Positions 39,286-47,857 of a DNA stretch of 64,000 nucleotides are shown here, piece by piece. Position numbers and translations under genes: made by a program. Numbering within the stretch: position 1 is the first letter of the stretch; every line of letters starts with the position of its first letter. Source of the stretch: Thioploca sp. (lineage in GTDB: Bacteria; Pseudomonadota; Gammaproteobacteria; Beggiatoales; Beggiatoaceae); the NCBI GenBank assembly GCA_012032555.1, contig JAAUSR010000003.1:62001-126000 (forward strand), written 5' to 3'. The notes under the pieces were generated by a model, which was given only the letters and a program-made list of their open reading frames with translations, was not told the DNA's origin and searched no databases.

Positions 39286-39525
39286 ATGAATTCATTGAGC
39301 AAACCCGATCAAAAGTTGTTAAACCGCTTAAATCGCCATCCTCACTTGAAAGAACGGAGGAAAAGCCTCTTAGCTATTGCCGAAAAACTCTATTGGCACA
39401 GCACCTTGGGTCTCATTGAAGTCAACGAAACGGTCTACCGAAAGCTAGGTCAGCGCTTAAGACCCTTCAGCCAGAAACTCGCTAATACAGCATGGAAAAC
39501 TTATGTTTTCCTTCAGGACACACTA
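39286..39525 (+). pseudogene. transposase N-terminal fragment
   Basis: MNSLSKPDQKLLNRLNRHPH, LKERRKSLLAIAEKL and TLGLIEVNETVYRKLGQRLR then PFSQKLA resemble the N-terminal part of an ISKra4/UPF0236-like transposase, with a section already missing between LLAIAEKL and the STLGLIEV segment. After WIRRQ the frame enters a dispersed repeat (39524-39610) and ends at 39627. Ribosome site ggag is present. Non-functional; family call is tentative. Confidence 0.5.
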
Positions 39526-39610
39526 GGGTGGATAAGGCGTCAGCCGTCATCCAACAGCAGCCAAAATCAAAAACCATGGTGTATGACGCTGCGCTTATAC
39601 ACCCTACGCT
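39524..39610. repeat. tagggtgga...ccctacgc repeat, copy 1
   Basis: cactagggtggataaggcgt through cagccgtcatcca...cagcagcca to gcttatacaccctacgc. Copy 2 is at 39744-39830 in the same orientation, and a fragment (agggtgtataagcgcagcgt) is at 40963. The ends pair with each other (agggtg / caccct). Confidence 0.7.
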
Positions 39611-39622
39611 CGCTGATAGTTG

Positions 39623-39737
39623 TATAGCAAAACCAGTATAAAACGATTCAAAATGAGAAATGGTGAAAAGTTAAGCTCGGTTTTTTTTAATACCTTTCCT
39701 GATTTTAGTAGAATCATTTCATACCGGCTTTGCTATA
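39623..39737. mobile_element. 115-bp IS630-type miniature element
   Basis: Left end tatagcaaaaccagtataaa; the complement of the right end is tatagcaaagccggtatgaa. Both closely match the ends of the IS630 element at 5004-7244 (tatagcaaaattagtataaa). TA lies at each outer edge. The interior is non-coding and T-rich. A non-autonomous derivative that an IS630-type transposase could have moved. It sits between the two copies of the 39524/39744 repeat. Confidence 0.7.
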
Positions 39738-39743
39738 GTTCAA

Positions 39744-39830
39744 TGTAGGGTGGAAAGGCATCAGCCGTCATCCACCAGCAGCCAGAATAAAAAACCAGGG
39801 TGTATGGCGCTTCGCTTATACACCCTACGC
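39744..39830. repeat. tagggtgga...ccctacgc repeat, copy 2
   Basis: Same unit as 39524-39610 with a few substitutions (ggaaaggcatcagccgtcat, cagcagccagaa, gtatggcgcttcgcttatac). Confidence 0.7.
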
Positions 39831-39837
39831 GGGATCA

Positions 39838-40190
39838 AGTTGATAGTTTGTTTAAGAACGGCTTTAACTTGAATTCGAGTGAGTGGATGAGCCGGCATTA
39901 CAGTCTCCATCAAATAATCGATAAGCACTATTATAAAGCCTCTTCGAGGGAAAATTAAACTTGACGGGAAATAATTGGGTAGTCTTATTTCGATTTAGTT
40001 CGATTAAATAGAAGGATAGACTGTAGTTACGGTAAAAGCAGATTTACAGCAACTCGATCAACCGACAATAAACCGGACGTCCAGGTTTCAAGTATTGAAT
40101 GATATTTGTTTTTCTTTATTGATTTAATAAAGACAAAGTAATATAATCAACTTTTCAACTTATTTATTTTCCAGACCAAGGCGGTTTCAA
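39838..40190. other. intergenic region upstream of the 40191 gene
   Basis: No gene-like frame. Short possible remnant ttgatagtttgtttaagaac to cggctttaacttgaattcga at the start; AT-rich toward 40190, where the promoter of the exported-protein gene must lie. No specific motif supported. Confidence 0.35.
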
Positions 40191-40922
40191 ATGTTGACGA
40201 TTATCAAGAGAGAATTCGCTAACTTTTTTATTTTACTCGTTTTTTCACTAAGTTCTCCTATAGCCCAGTCGTCTTGGACGGGATGGTTTGATAGAGATAA
40301 TCCTAGTGGTACTGGAGATTGGGAAGATCTAGGTGATCTCGGTGATGTTTGTTTCGGGGAAGATATTGTTGATGTTCAAGCGCGGCGTATTAGTGACCAA
40401 TTACCAGCGGAAAATACCGGACAAGTATTTTTGTTTTATAATACAACAAACGGATTCGTTTGCAGAAATGTTGACCAAGTTAATAATGAGCAATGTTTTG
40501 ATTATGAGGTACGGTTCAAATGCGAATCATTACTAGTTGATTTACTCTCATTTTCCGCTGAGAATTATGGTAATCAAGTCATATTAAAATGGAAAACAAC
40601 CTCAGAGATTGATAGTACCGGTTTTAACATTTATCGAGCTAGGGGTAAGAGTGGGAAAAATAGTGATTATTTGACTGCAGTAAGGATAACTGGACGGATT
40701 ATTTCTCCTAAAGGTGAGGGTAGTAGTAGTGACTATTCCTATACTGATACCAATAATCTTAGTAACGGAACTTATTACTATTTGCTAGAGGATATTAGTG
40801 ATGATGGGAATAGTACTTTCCACTGTAACCAGATTGATGTAGTAACTATTGGTCAAGGTTCAACTATCGATTTAGAGTCAGCTATCAAATATTGTAAAGA
40901 AGTAACTGGTAGTAATAACTAA
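40191..40922 (+). CDS. exported protein with fibronectin-III-like domain
   Basis: A 243-residue protein with signal peptide (FANFFILLVFSLSSPIAQSS). The mature start has an acidic DWEDLGDLGDVCFGEDIVDV segment. The C-terminal half, LLSFSAENYGNQVILKWKTT then SEIDSTGFNIYRARGK and TYYYLLEDISDDGNSTFHCN, is the FN3-like module common at the end of secreted proteins in this bacterial group. Four or more Cys suggest disulfides. It resembles the C-terminal part of the 59133 protein in layout. Function unknown. Confidence 0.7.
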   Translation: MLTIIKREFANFFILLVFSLSSPIAQSSWTGWFDRDNPSGTGDWEDLGDLGDVCFGEDIVDVQARRISDQLPAENTGQVFLFYNTTNGFVCRNVDQVNNEQCFDYEVRFKCESLLVDLLSFSAENYGNQVILKWKTTSEIDSTGFNIYRARGKSGKNSDYLTAVRITGRIISPKGEGSSSDYSYTDTNNLSNGTYYYLLEDISDDGNSTFHCNQIDVVTIGQGSTIDLESAIKYCKEVTGSNN

Positions 40923-40997
40923 AAGTAACTTATTAATTGAGCTAACATTAGCAAGCATAGGGTGTATAAGCGCAGCGTCATACGCCCTTAAATTAAT

Positions 40998-41065
40998 CTT
41001 TCTCCTGACGTAATCGCTCTAATTCCTCTTGTAATTCAAAATTCTGAGCTATAGCTTCAGCCGAA
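40998..41065 (-). pseudogene. tail fragment of a Uma2-type gene
   Basis: The minus strand reads AIAQNFELQEELERLRQEKD and a stop, matching the coiled-coil tail of the truncated Uma2 gene immediately upstream (IIELQQELERLRRKKS). A partial duplication separated by a hairpin repeat (41098-41130). Confidence 0.5.
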
Positions 41066-41132
41066 GTTAACAATACCCGACGAGTATAATAGCCAGGCAG
41101 GGTGGGCAACGTATTGTTGCCCACCCTTGAAG

Positions 41133-41588
41133 CTAACTCTTTTTCCGGCGTAATCTTTCTAATTCCTGTTGTAATTCAATAATCTTAGCTTCAGCTAAAT
41201 TGGCTCGTTGAGTTTCAGAATTAGCTCGTTGAGTTTCAACACGAGTTCGTTCCTTCTCTAATAAAGCTTGTTGCTTTGCCAATTCTGTTCGTCGAACTGA
41301 TTCACAAGAAGTCGCTAACATCTGTCCGGTATAAGAATCAACTAACCTCAACAAATCCCCTTGTGATCGTAAAATTAATCCCAACTCCCAACTAATTAAC
41401 TCACCTTCTACTGACAAAGACAAAGCCTGATAATGTCTCTTAACTAAAGTAAATCCTTGCAAATTGGGTTGTAAATACTCACCTAATGGATCAAACAAAA
41501 AATATTCCTTAATACCCAGCCGTTCATACAACTGATATTTAGTGGTTAAATCGGCTGAACCAGTTTGTTTGGAAGTAATTTCTGCGCG
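41133..41588 (-). pseudogene. Uma2-family protein, N-terminal part lost
   Basis: From about 41588 the frame reads AEITSKQTGSADLTTKYQLY, ERLGIKEYFLFDPLGEYL and on to a charged, Q/R/E-rich coiled coil (ETQRANSETQRANLAEAKII). This is the C-terminal half of a Uma2 protein, including the E-x-x-S/K strand, but the N-terminal half with the PD motif is replaced by the double-hairpin repeat at 41586-41671. The first Met in frame is at 41531. Not expected to be active. Confidence 0.7.
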
Positions 41589-41671
41589 GGACGGGGTTAC
41601 AAACCCCGTCCCTAATGTTTAGCGCAATACCAAACCTTCAGACGGGGTTATAAACCCCGTCTGGCAGTGAT
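41586..41671. repeat. double-hairpin repeat, inverted copy of 32329
   Basis: gggacggggttacaaacccc then gtccctaatgtttagcgcaa and gacggggttataaaccccgt. Reverse complement of the unit at 32329-32425. It abuts the broken end of the Uma2 gene exactly. Confidence 0.8.
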
Positions 41672-41779
41672 TTTTAACTAACTAAATATAAAGCGTTATT
41701 AGTTTTTCTGTCGATGCATGGCTGCCGCTGATAAGGCGGTGTACATCCTCCCTCCGAATTTATCCTTAAATCCAAGATA

Positions 41780-42904
41780 CTAGGATTTTTTCTTAATCCC
41801 TAAGAGAGTATAAATTGTGGTTAAATCGCGTTCATCATTAACAATTTCGTGTAAGAGATCGGTTAACGACATTTCGCCCCAAGAAATTGCTCGCTTGATG
41901 AGATAAGGTGTTGGGCTGTGCGGTTCGATTTTACTCAGATAATCCGCTATCTCAGCTAAACGTTGATAAGCTTCACTGCGATTGCGAATGAATATCGCTT
42001 TAGTTTTGACATGTGGTTCTTCAATCAGATCTTCATTCAGTGATTCCGATTGCTCCAGTTCTTCGGTAACAATAGCATTTAAGTTTGACACTGGTTCTCT
42101 ATCAACTAGAATGAGATTAACGACATGTTGAATATCAATTAGCTTTTGACGGAGTTTACCAAAGCTGGGAGCCTGCTCGGCGCAATAGTCATCTAAGATT
42201 TGATTTAATTTATCAACTGAATCAATGGACTCTTGTAAATCAGCCACTAAACTGACATAAAAACTACTAGAGGTCAGTGTAACGCTAGTTGAGAATTTGG
42301 TGGTGGTTGGTTTACCTTCACTAATCGCGGCTTCCTTTTGTGCTTGGGGAAGTTTTTCTAAGAGCAAGGCTTTGTCTCGATCCATAAAGGTGTAAGCGGG
42401 GATATCGCCTACAGTTGGCGCTGTAATGGGCACTACACCCAGTTGAAGAACAAATTTATCATGGTTTAACCATTGTAAAGGCGATATCCTTAAATCAATA
42501 TCTTCATCCGTTTCATCAATGGGTGGGTACAAATTTTCCCAGTAGGTTTCAATCAGTTGGATAAGGAATTGTAAGCCGGTTTTTAAGCCTTTATAACCGT
42601 GGAGATGCAATAAAGCTTCGGTTAACCACACCGCGATTTGTAAATCTTTAGAACGGTGAGTGAGTGCTTCTAAACAAAGTTGACGAACTTGTGACCAATC
42701 GGCTTTTTTTAACTCGGTGTCCCATTCATGTCGAGTCAAAGTAGTGTCATCTTCACGACGGGCTTCTTTGATTTTGTCGTAAGTTCCCTCATACAAGAGA
42801 AATTCACCGACGGGTGATTGATTGGAAAGCGGTGCTAAGAGATGTTCCCACTCTGCTGAAGTGAGCGGGATAGATTGCTCTGGTGATGATAAAGAGTTAG
42901 CCAT
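41780..42904 (-). CDS. tssA: type VI secretion protein TssA
   Basis: TssA caps the growing T6SS sheath and helps baseplate assembly. The 374-residue protein has the ImpA N-terminal domain: SNQSPVGEFLLYEGTYDKIK, WSQVRQLCLEALTHRSKDLQ, ETYWENLYPPIDETDEDIDL and RISPLQWLN, all family hallmarks. The start is placed at ATG 42904 (MANSLSSPEQS). An in-frame ATG at 42946 lies in the end of a 116-bp inverted-repeat element and gives an unnatural leader (RKSYSYSNSNNST). Divergent from the tssK operon, sharing the 42905-43287 gap. Confidence 0.92.
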   Translation of the reverse strand: MANSLSSPEQSIPLTSAEWEHLLAPLSNQSPVGEFLLYEGTYDKIKEARREDDTTLTRHEWDTELKKADWSQVRQLCLEALTHRSKDLQIAVWLTEALLHLHGYKGLKTGLQFLIQLIETYWENLYPPIDETDEDIDLRISPLQWLNHDKFVLQLGVVPITAPTVGDIPAYTFMDRDKALLLEKLPQAQKEAAISEGKPTTTKFSTSVTLTSSSFYVSLVADLQESIDSVDKLNQILDDYCAEQAPSFGKLRQKLIDIQHVVNLILVDREPVSNLNAIVTEELEQSESLNEDLIEEPHVKTKAIFIRNRSEAYQRLAEIADYLSKIEPHSPTPYLIKRAISWGEMSLTDLLHEIVNDERDLTTIYTLLGIKKKS

Positions 42905-42932
42905 AGTTGAATTGTTACTATTTGAATAGGAA

Positions 42933-43048
42933 TAGGACTTACGCAATTATTTTCATAAATAGTTTGTTTTATTAAATAATTTTCCTGTACGCTAAGATAA
43001 CAACTTATTGAAATAATTAAATTATCTATTTGAACTGCGTAAGTCCTA
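42933..43048. repeat. 116-bp miniature inverted-repeat element in the tssA/tssK divergent region
   Basis: Ends taggacttacgca (42933-42945) and its exact complement (43036-43048). The interior is A/T-rich without coding capacity. Ends of this kind (aggacttacgca) are known from insertion-sequence termini in cyanobacteria and sulfur bacteria. It lies 28 bases upstream of the tssA start and may supply or displace its promoter. Confidence 0.75.
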
Positions 43049-43287
43049 AGGAAAACGGATTGAATTCAAGAGTTGGATCGGGCTGTCTATAACTCAATCA
43101 ACCCGGATTGCTAAACTAATTATGCTGTGCATACTTGATACTTATTTAGGTTTTCGGTACAGTAAAAGTATTCTAGCGATGCTGGTTAGGCACGTCAAAC
43201 CTAAATCACTGAGTCATTATAATGATACTTCACTATTAATCACTCAGTATAAACTAATACTCAATTTAGGGTAGTGAGAATACCAAT
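43049..43287. promoter_or_regulatory. upstream region of the tssK-tssM operon
   Basis: About 240 bases before the tssK start with no gene. AT-rich blocks such as atgatacttcactattaat near 43221-43239 could hold the promoter; no certain -35/-10 pair can be named. Contains no recognised regulator site. Confidence 0.35.
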
Positions 43288-44691
43288 ATGAAAGGATTAG
43301 CTGAAATCGTGGATACCATTCAGTGGCATGAAGGCATGCTACTGACACCACACCATTTTCAACAGTTGTCAATTCGGCAAGAACAATTATTACACTACGC
43401 TATCTCGAGTTTTATTCCCTTTCATTGGGGAATATTACAGATAGAAATTGATCCAGTACAACTAGTGGAGGGACAATTCGCTATCTTAGAACTGGAAGCC
43501 ATTTTACCAGATGGGTTAATGGTTGCCCATAACGCCAAAATAATGGATTTGAGTTTAAATTTAAAGAAATATTTGGGTTTGCTTAAACAACAATCAGCTT
43601 TATGGGTTTATTTAAGTGTTCCTCGCTATATACCGACTTCTTTGGAAGGCGAACAACGCTACCAATCCGTGGAAGGTGAACCGGTTAGAGGCATTAACGA
43701 AGGCGAAGGGGAAATCTCTATTCCGCGCTTACGTCCGCGTTTACATTTATCGGTCGGTGAAGAACCACCACGCAATCGTTTTACTTGTTTACCACTAGCA
43801 CAAGTGACTTATAAAAATGAAGCTTTTGCGCTAACGCCCTTTATTCCACCGGTGCTACAGATTCATGCCTATTCGCCTTTGGGCAAAATGCTCAGTGCTA
43901 TTATTCAAAAAGCCCACGGTAAAGCCAAGTTTCTTTCTGAGCAATTACGTTCTTCTAGTGCGATTCAATTAGATAAATCGTTATTATTTAACACCCAAAA
44001 TGTCTTACAGGGGTTGGGCACGGCTTTACCGCAATTAGAAGCGATGTTAGCCACTCAAGTGAGCCATCCTTATCCGCTGTATTTAAGCCTATGTAGTTTA
44101 GCGGGTAGTATAGCGACTTTTACCAGTGCCATGGTCCCCCCGGTTTTTAATGCTTATAATCATAATGATTTATTGACTACTTTTACCCCGGTTTGTCAAT
44201 TTATCGATGAGATTTTAGATCGGATTCGGGAATCTTATATTGTTATTCCCTTTGATCGGCAGAATCAGCAAAATACTTTAAAAATCTCTTCTGAATTGCA
44301 GTGGTTACCTAACAAAAATTATTTTGTATTGCGTTTGGAAGATCGGCAAATCTTAGCGGATAAAAATTTAGCTTATTTGGTTATTGGCTTAAAGGGATTT
44401 GAAGGTAATCCAAAGTTAGAGGAACTGGTTAGTTGGGGAGAATCCTGTCAGATTGGTTCAAATAGTTACATTAATTCGATCCGAGAACGGCGCATTTATG
44501 GTGCAAAACGACAACGTATCTTAGAAAAAGAAAAGAATCTCAATCTCATTCCACCACATGATGTTGCACTATTCCAAGTTGAAATCAATTCTGAATTTAT
44601 TGCGGTAGAGGAAGTATTAGTTATGGTAAGTGAATTAGAAAATATTCCTCATCCAGTAGAAGTCATGTTATACACGGTACCTTATCAATAA
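43288..44691 (+). CDS. tssK: type VI secretion baseplate protein TssK
   Basis: TssK links the T6SS baseplate to the TssLM membrane complex. The 467-residue protein opens with IQWHEGMLLTPHHFQQLSIR, the most conserved TssK block (W-x-E/G-G-M-L-L-x-P-x-H-F-Q), and keeps the family layout: RPRLHLSVGEEPPRNRFTCL, the central SLCSLAGSIATFTSAMVPP, and the C-terminal receptor-binding domain ending VEVMLYTVPYQ. No lesions. First gene of a tight operon running to tssM. Confidence 0.95.
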   Translation: MKGLAEIVDTIQWHEGMLLTPHHFQQLSIRQEQLLHYAISSFIPFHWGILQIEIDPVQLVEGQFAILELEAILPDGLMVAHNAKIMDLSLNLKKYLGLLKQQSALWVYLSVPRYIPTSLEGEQRYQSVEGEPVRGINEGEGEISIPRLRPRLHLSVGEEPPRNRFTCLPLAQVTYKNEAFALTPFIPPVLQIHAYSPLGKMLSAIIQKAHGKAKFLSEQLRSSSAIQLDKSLLFNTQNVLQGLGTALPQLEAMLATQVSHPYPLYLSLCSLAGSIATFTSAMVPPVFNAYNHNDLLTTFTPVCQFIDEILDRIRESYIVIPFDRQNQQNTLKISSELQWLPNKNYFVLRLEDRQILADKNLAYLVIGLKGFEGNPKLEELVSWGESCQIGSNSYINSIRERRIYGAKRQRILEKEKNLNLIPPHDVALFQVEINSEFIAVEEVLVMVSELENIPHPVEVMLYTVPYQ

Positions 44692-44708
44692 TTTAAAGGT
44701 TAGCCACT

Positions 44709-45494
44709 ATGCTGTTTTCCGGCGATCAAAGTGAAAGTACCTTATATCGCTATTTTCATGAATTTTATAATGAAATTATTCAAATTAAACGAGCACCAGA
44801 TGAACGTTCTCGTATTCAACATCAACTGATTAGTGTCTTTGATCGCCAACGTTTAGATGCGAGTCAACGGGGCGGGGAACAACATATGAAATTGTATAAA
44901 GAAGCCCAGTATTTAATGGTGGCTTTAACCGATGAAATTTTTTTACATTTATTTGAGTGGGCTGGTAAGGAAACTTGGCGTACCCAATTACTAGAAGTAA
45001 GAATGTTTAATTCCCAAATTGCGGGGCAACGAGTATTTGAAAATTTGAACGCCTTGTTGAATAAACGTGACCCGAATACTTTAGAATTAGCTCGGCTGTA
45101 TTTAATTGTGCTATTTCTGGGTTTTCAAGGTAAATATCGAAGTGCTACTGATCCCGTTCAATTACAAGAATATGAAAACTATCGTCGCCAATTATATTTC
45201 TTTATTACCCAAAAAAATGTTGATGAACTACATGATCGTCTTCACTATGAAGTGAACAAACGGATTTTTCCAGATGCTTACCGTGTTACCGAGTTAAAAC
45301 AGGAAGAACGCCAATGGCTTCCCTCTTTATTTTGGTGGCATGTCTCTTTTGTAGCCCTATTTGTTGGCTTGTTTTTCGTTTCAATCTGGTTATGGTACCA
45401 AGTCACTTATGATATTAATACTCAAACTGAACAAATTTTAGAAAAACATGGTCAATCAGCGCTAACTCTACCACAAAATTATATTAATCAATAA
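44709..45494 (+). CDS. tssL: type VI secretion membrane protein TssL
   Basis: TssL (DotU family) is an inner-membrane component of the T6SS trans-envelope complex with TssM and TssJ. The 261-residue protein has the cytoplasmic helical domain (LYRYFHEFYNEIIQIKRA, EAQYLMVALTDEIFLHLFEW, LLEVRMFNSQIAGQRVFENL, LARLYLIVLFLGFQGKYR). A single C-terminal membrane helix is at about 213-233 (WWHVSFVALFVGLFFVSIWL). No peptidoglycan-binding extension, so it is the short form. It follows tssK by 17 bases. Confidence 0.95.
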   Translation: MLFSGDQSESTLYRYFHEFYNEIIQIKRAPDERSRIQHQLISVFDRQRLDASQRGGEQHMKLYKEAQYLMVALTDEIFLHLFEWAGKETWRTQLLEVRMFNSQIAGQRVFENLNALLNKRDPNTLELARLYLIVLFLGFQGKYRSATDPVQLQEYENYRRQLYFFITQKNVDELHDRLHYEVNKRIFPDAYRVTELKQEERQWLPSLFWWHVSFVALFVGLFFVSIWLWYQVTYDINTQTEQILEKHGQSALTLPQNYINQ

Positions 45495-45564
45495 CATGCG
45501 CAACTGTGCTTAAAAAACCGGTATAGAGCGTTTCAATTATTTGGCCACGACGCTCAATTTTTCC

Positions 45565-47857
45565 ATGAGAAAATTAACTCAACGATTTTTTATTGTTTCA
45601 TTTGTTTTGTTACTGGGTTATTTACTGGTTAATCAAAACGAAATTAACCCAACCAGAACACTGACAGAAGAATTAGCCGAGTTAGTACAAAAAGGTGAAC
45701 AGGCTGGTTACGAATATACGATAGCTTTGCCTTTATGGCAAAAAGGCTTAGAATTGGCTAAAAAAAAATGATTATCAATCTTATCTGGCGAGATTCTATG
45801 CTAAGTTGGGAGAGGCTTATAATAAGTTAGGTCAATATGATCAAGCGTGGCTCTATTTGGATCAAGCTTTAACAATTTATCGCAATAACCAAAAGGTTAA
45901 TCATAATAAACATCCCTTAAATAACTCTCAAAACGATAGCAATGAGACTTGGTTTTCCTTCCTGTATGACCCAGTTAAGGCGTATTGGGATCGAATTTAT
46001 CTTGGCGAAATGGCTAATCATGATATCAATAAACAACTAGATAACCACCAAATAATTAAAAACCAATGCCAAGTTTTGAAGGAGTTGGGTATTTTGTATC
46101 GTTCCTTGGCTCGATATGAACAAGCAATTAACTATTTTCAACAAGCCGTTGACAATTACCATCAAATTGAAGAATTAAAAGGTAAGGCAGCTATTTTTAC
46201 CGAAATGGCGGTGGTGGATTATCATCAACAGCAGTATGATTCCGCTTTAGAAAAACTAGCAACTGCACTAGATATTTACCAGAAAAACAAAGATAATCAA
46301 GGTATTGGAGAAGTATTTACTCAAATTGGTATAATCTATCGTGGGCAACAGAAATATCTCCAGGCCATAGAGAAATTGGATGATGCCTTTAAGATAACCG
46401 CTGAACTGAGTAAAAAAGGGAATATCCTGGTGCAGAAAGGCATAACTTATCGTGAAGATAACCGGTATGATGAAGCTATCAGTTCATTGGAGCGTGCCCG
46501 CTTTTTTTATAGCAATAGTGAAAATAAAAATTATATTGGTGAAAGTGATGCGTTAATGCAAATGGGTATCTTGGAGTCTAAACGTAACCAGTATAAAGCG
46601 GCGGTTGATTATTTCACCCTCGCATTAGATATCAGTAACAAGATTAATAATCGTCAAGGTCAATGGGATAATCTCGTACAATTAGCACAAATCTATCGTC
46701 AGCAAGGAGAAGATGACATTGCTTTGAGTCAGTTTTGGCAGGCTGTAGCGGTTGATACGGCTGACCGTTTTGTATTTGCGACGGACAGAACAGCTATTTA
46801 CGACGAAATGATTCAATTCTTGCAAACCCAAGCAACCCATAATAAATCAGTCAAAACACCAACTGATTATTATCAAAGCTTAAATGTGTTTGAACTCAAA
46901 GCCCATCGCCTATTTTCCGGATGGTCTAGTCAATATCAATTGCAACTGACTGAACCGTTAGCTGATTTAACCACAGTTACCCAAGAATTATTACCCAGTG
47001 AAGTCTTTTTTATTTATAACATTATGGCTAATAAAACCTTTTTGTGGGTGATTATCGGTGGCGAACCCGGCGAATTATTGCAATTTACGCTATCGATAAC
47101 TGCAGATAAGATAACTCAACAAATTAATCATTTATATGACCGCGGGATACAACCAGCGTTATTAGAAATGGATCATCAAGAAACACCCACTGATGATAAA
47201 CAATTAGCCGCTGATTTACGCCCCAGTTTGCGGTATTTTGTCGACAATAGTTATAACTTATATGGACAATTATTTCCGCGACCGGTGCGCCAATTACTCG
47301 ATAAAATTAAGCCGCAAACGGTGTATATTATGCCGACTGGGCCATTATGTTATTTACCGTTTGAAGCATTAGTCACTCAGAGAAGATATGATACTCCACG
47401 TTATCTTATTCAAGATTATACTTTGGCTTATCTTCCTTCTGTAACGTTGTTTAGTAAATGGCGTCATCAATTGATCAAACAATCTACTCGGTTTCAGGAC
47501 AACTGCAAAACGGTATCCGCACCACAGGCTCAAGAATTATTCAAAAAATCACCGTTACCAGCAGCGGTTTGTTTAGCTAAGTTGACACAACCAATTAAAG
47601 ATAAAGAAAATATTTGTAATGTTTCAGCCAGTTTGATGTCGCTGGGTATCCCTAATACCGTGCTAAAATTATGGTCAAGTATTAATGACAATATTTTGGA
47701 AGAAGTAGAAACGGTTAAGGTGAGTGATACTGAAATTCGGCGTTCGCTGCTTGAACAAGTACGACAAGCTAAATTAGCCGTGCTAGAGAATAAAAAATCT
47801 TATTACCATCATCCTTATTTCTGGGCCAATTCTTTAGTGTATGGAGTTGAAATGTGA
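45565..47857 (+). pseudogene. signal-anchored TPR/CHAT-domain protein, frame broken at an A9 run
   Basis: ATG 45565 gives MRKLTQRFFIVSFVLLLGYL, a signal anchor, then reaches AKKK and a stop at the A9 run (45760-45768). With eight A the frame reads on as NDYQSYLARFYAKLGEAYNK to 47857, 763 residues. About eight TPRs follow (YEQAINYFQQAVDNYHQIEE and so on), then a CHAT domain (TVYIMPTGPLCYLPFEALV, SLGIPNTVLKLWSS, HPYFWANSLVYG). The segment that normally carries the HxxHG and SACxT catalytic pair is absent: FKKSPLPAAVCL is followed almost directly by the NVSASLMSLG strand. A protease-dead scaffold is likely. The stop overlaps the next gene. Confidence 0.8.

Noticed and set aside
42905-42946. Longer TssA start at 42946
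   Set aside because: The added residues come from the end of an inverted-repeat element; MANSLSSPEQS at 42904 fits the family.
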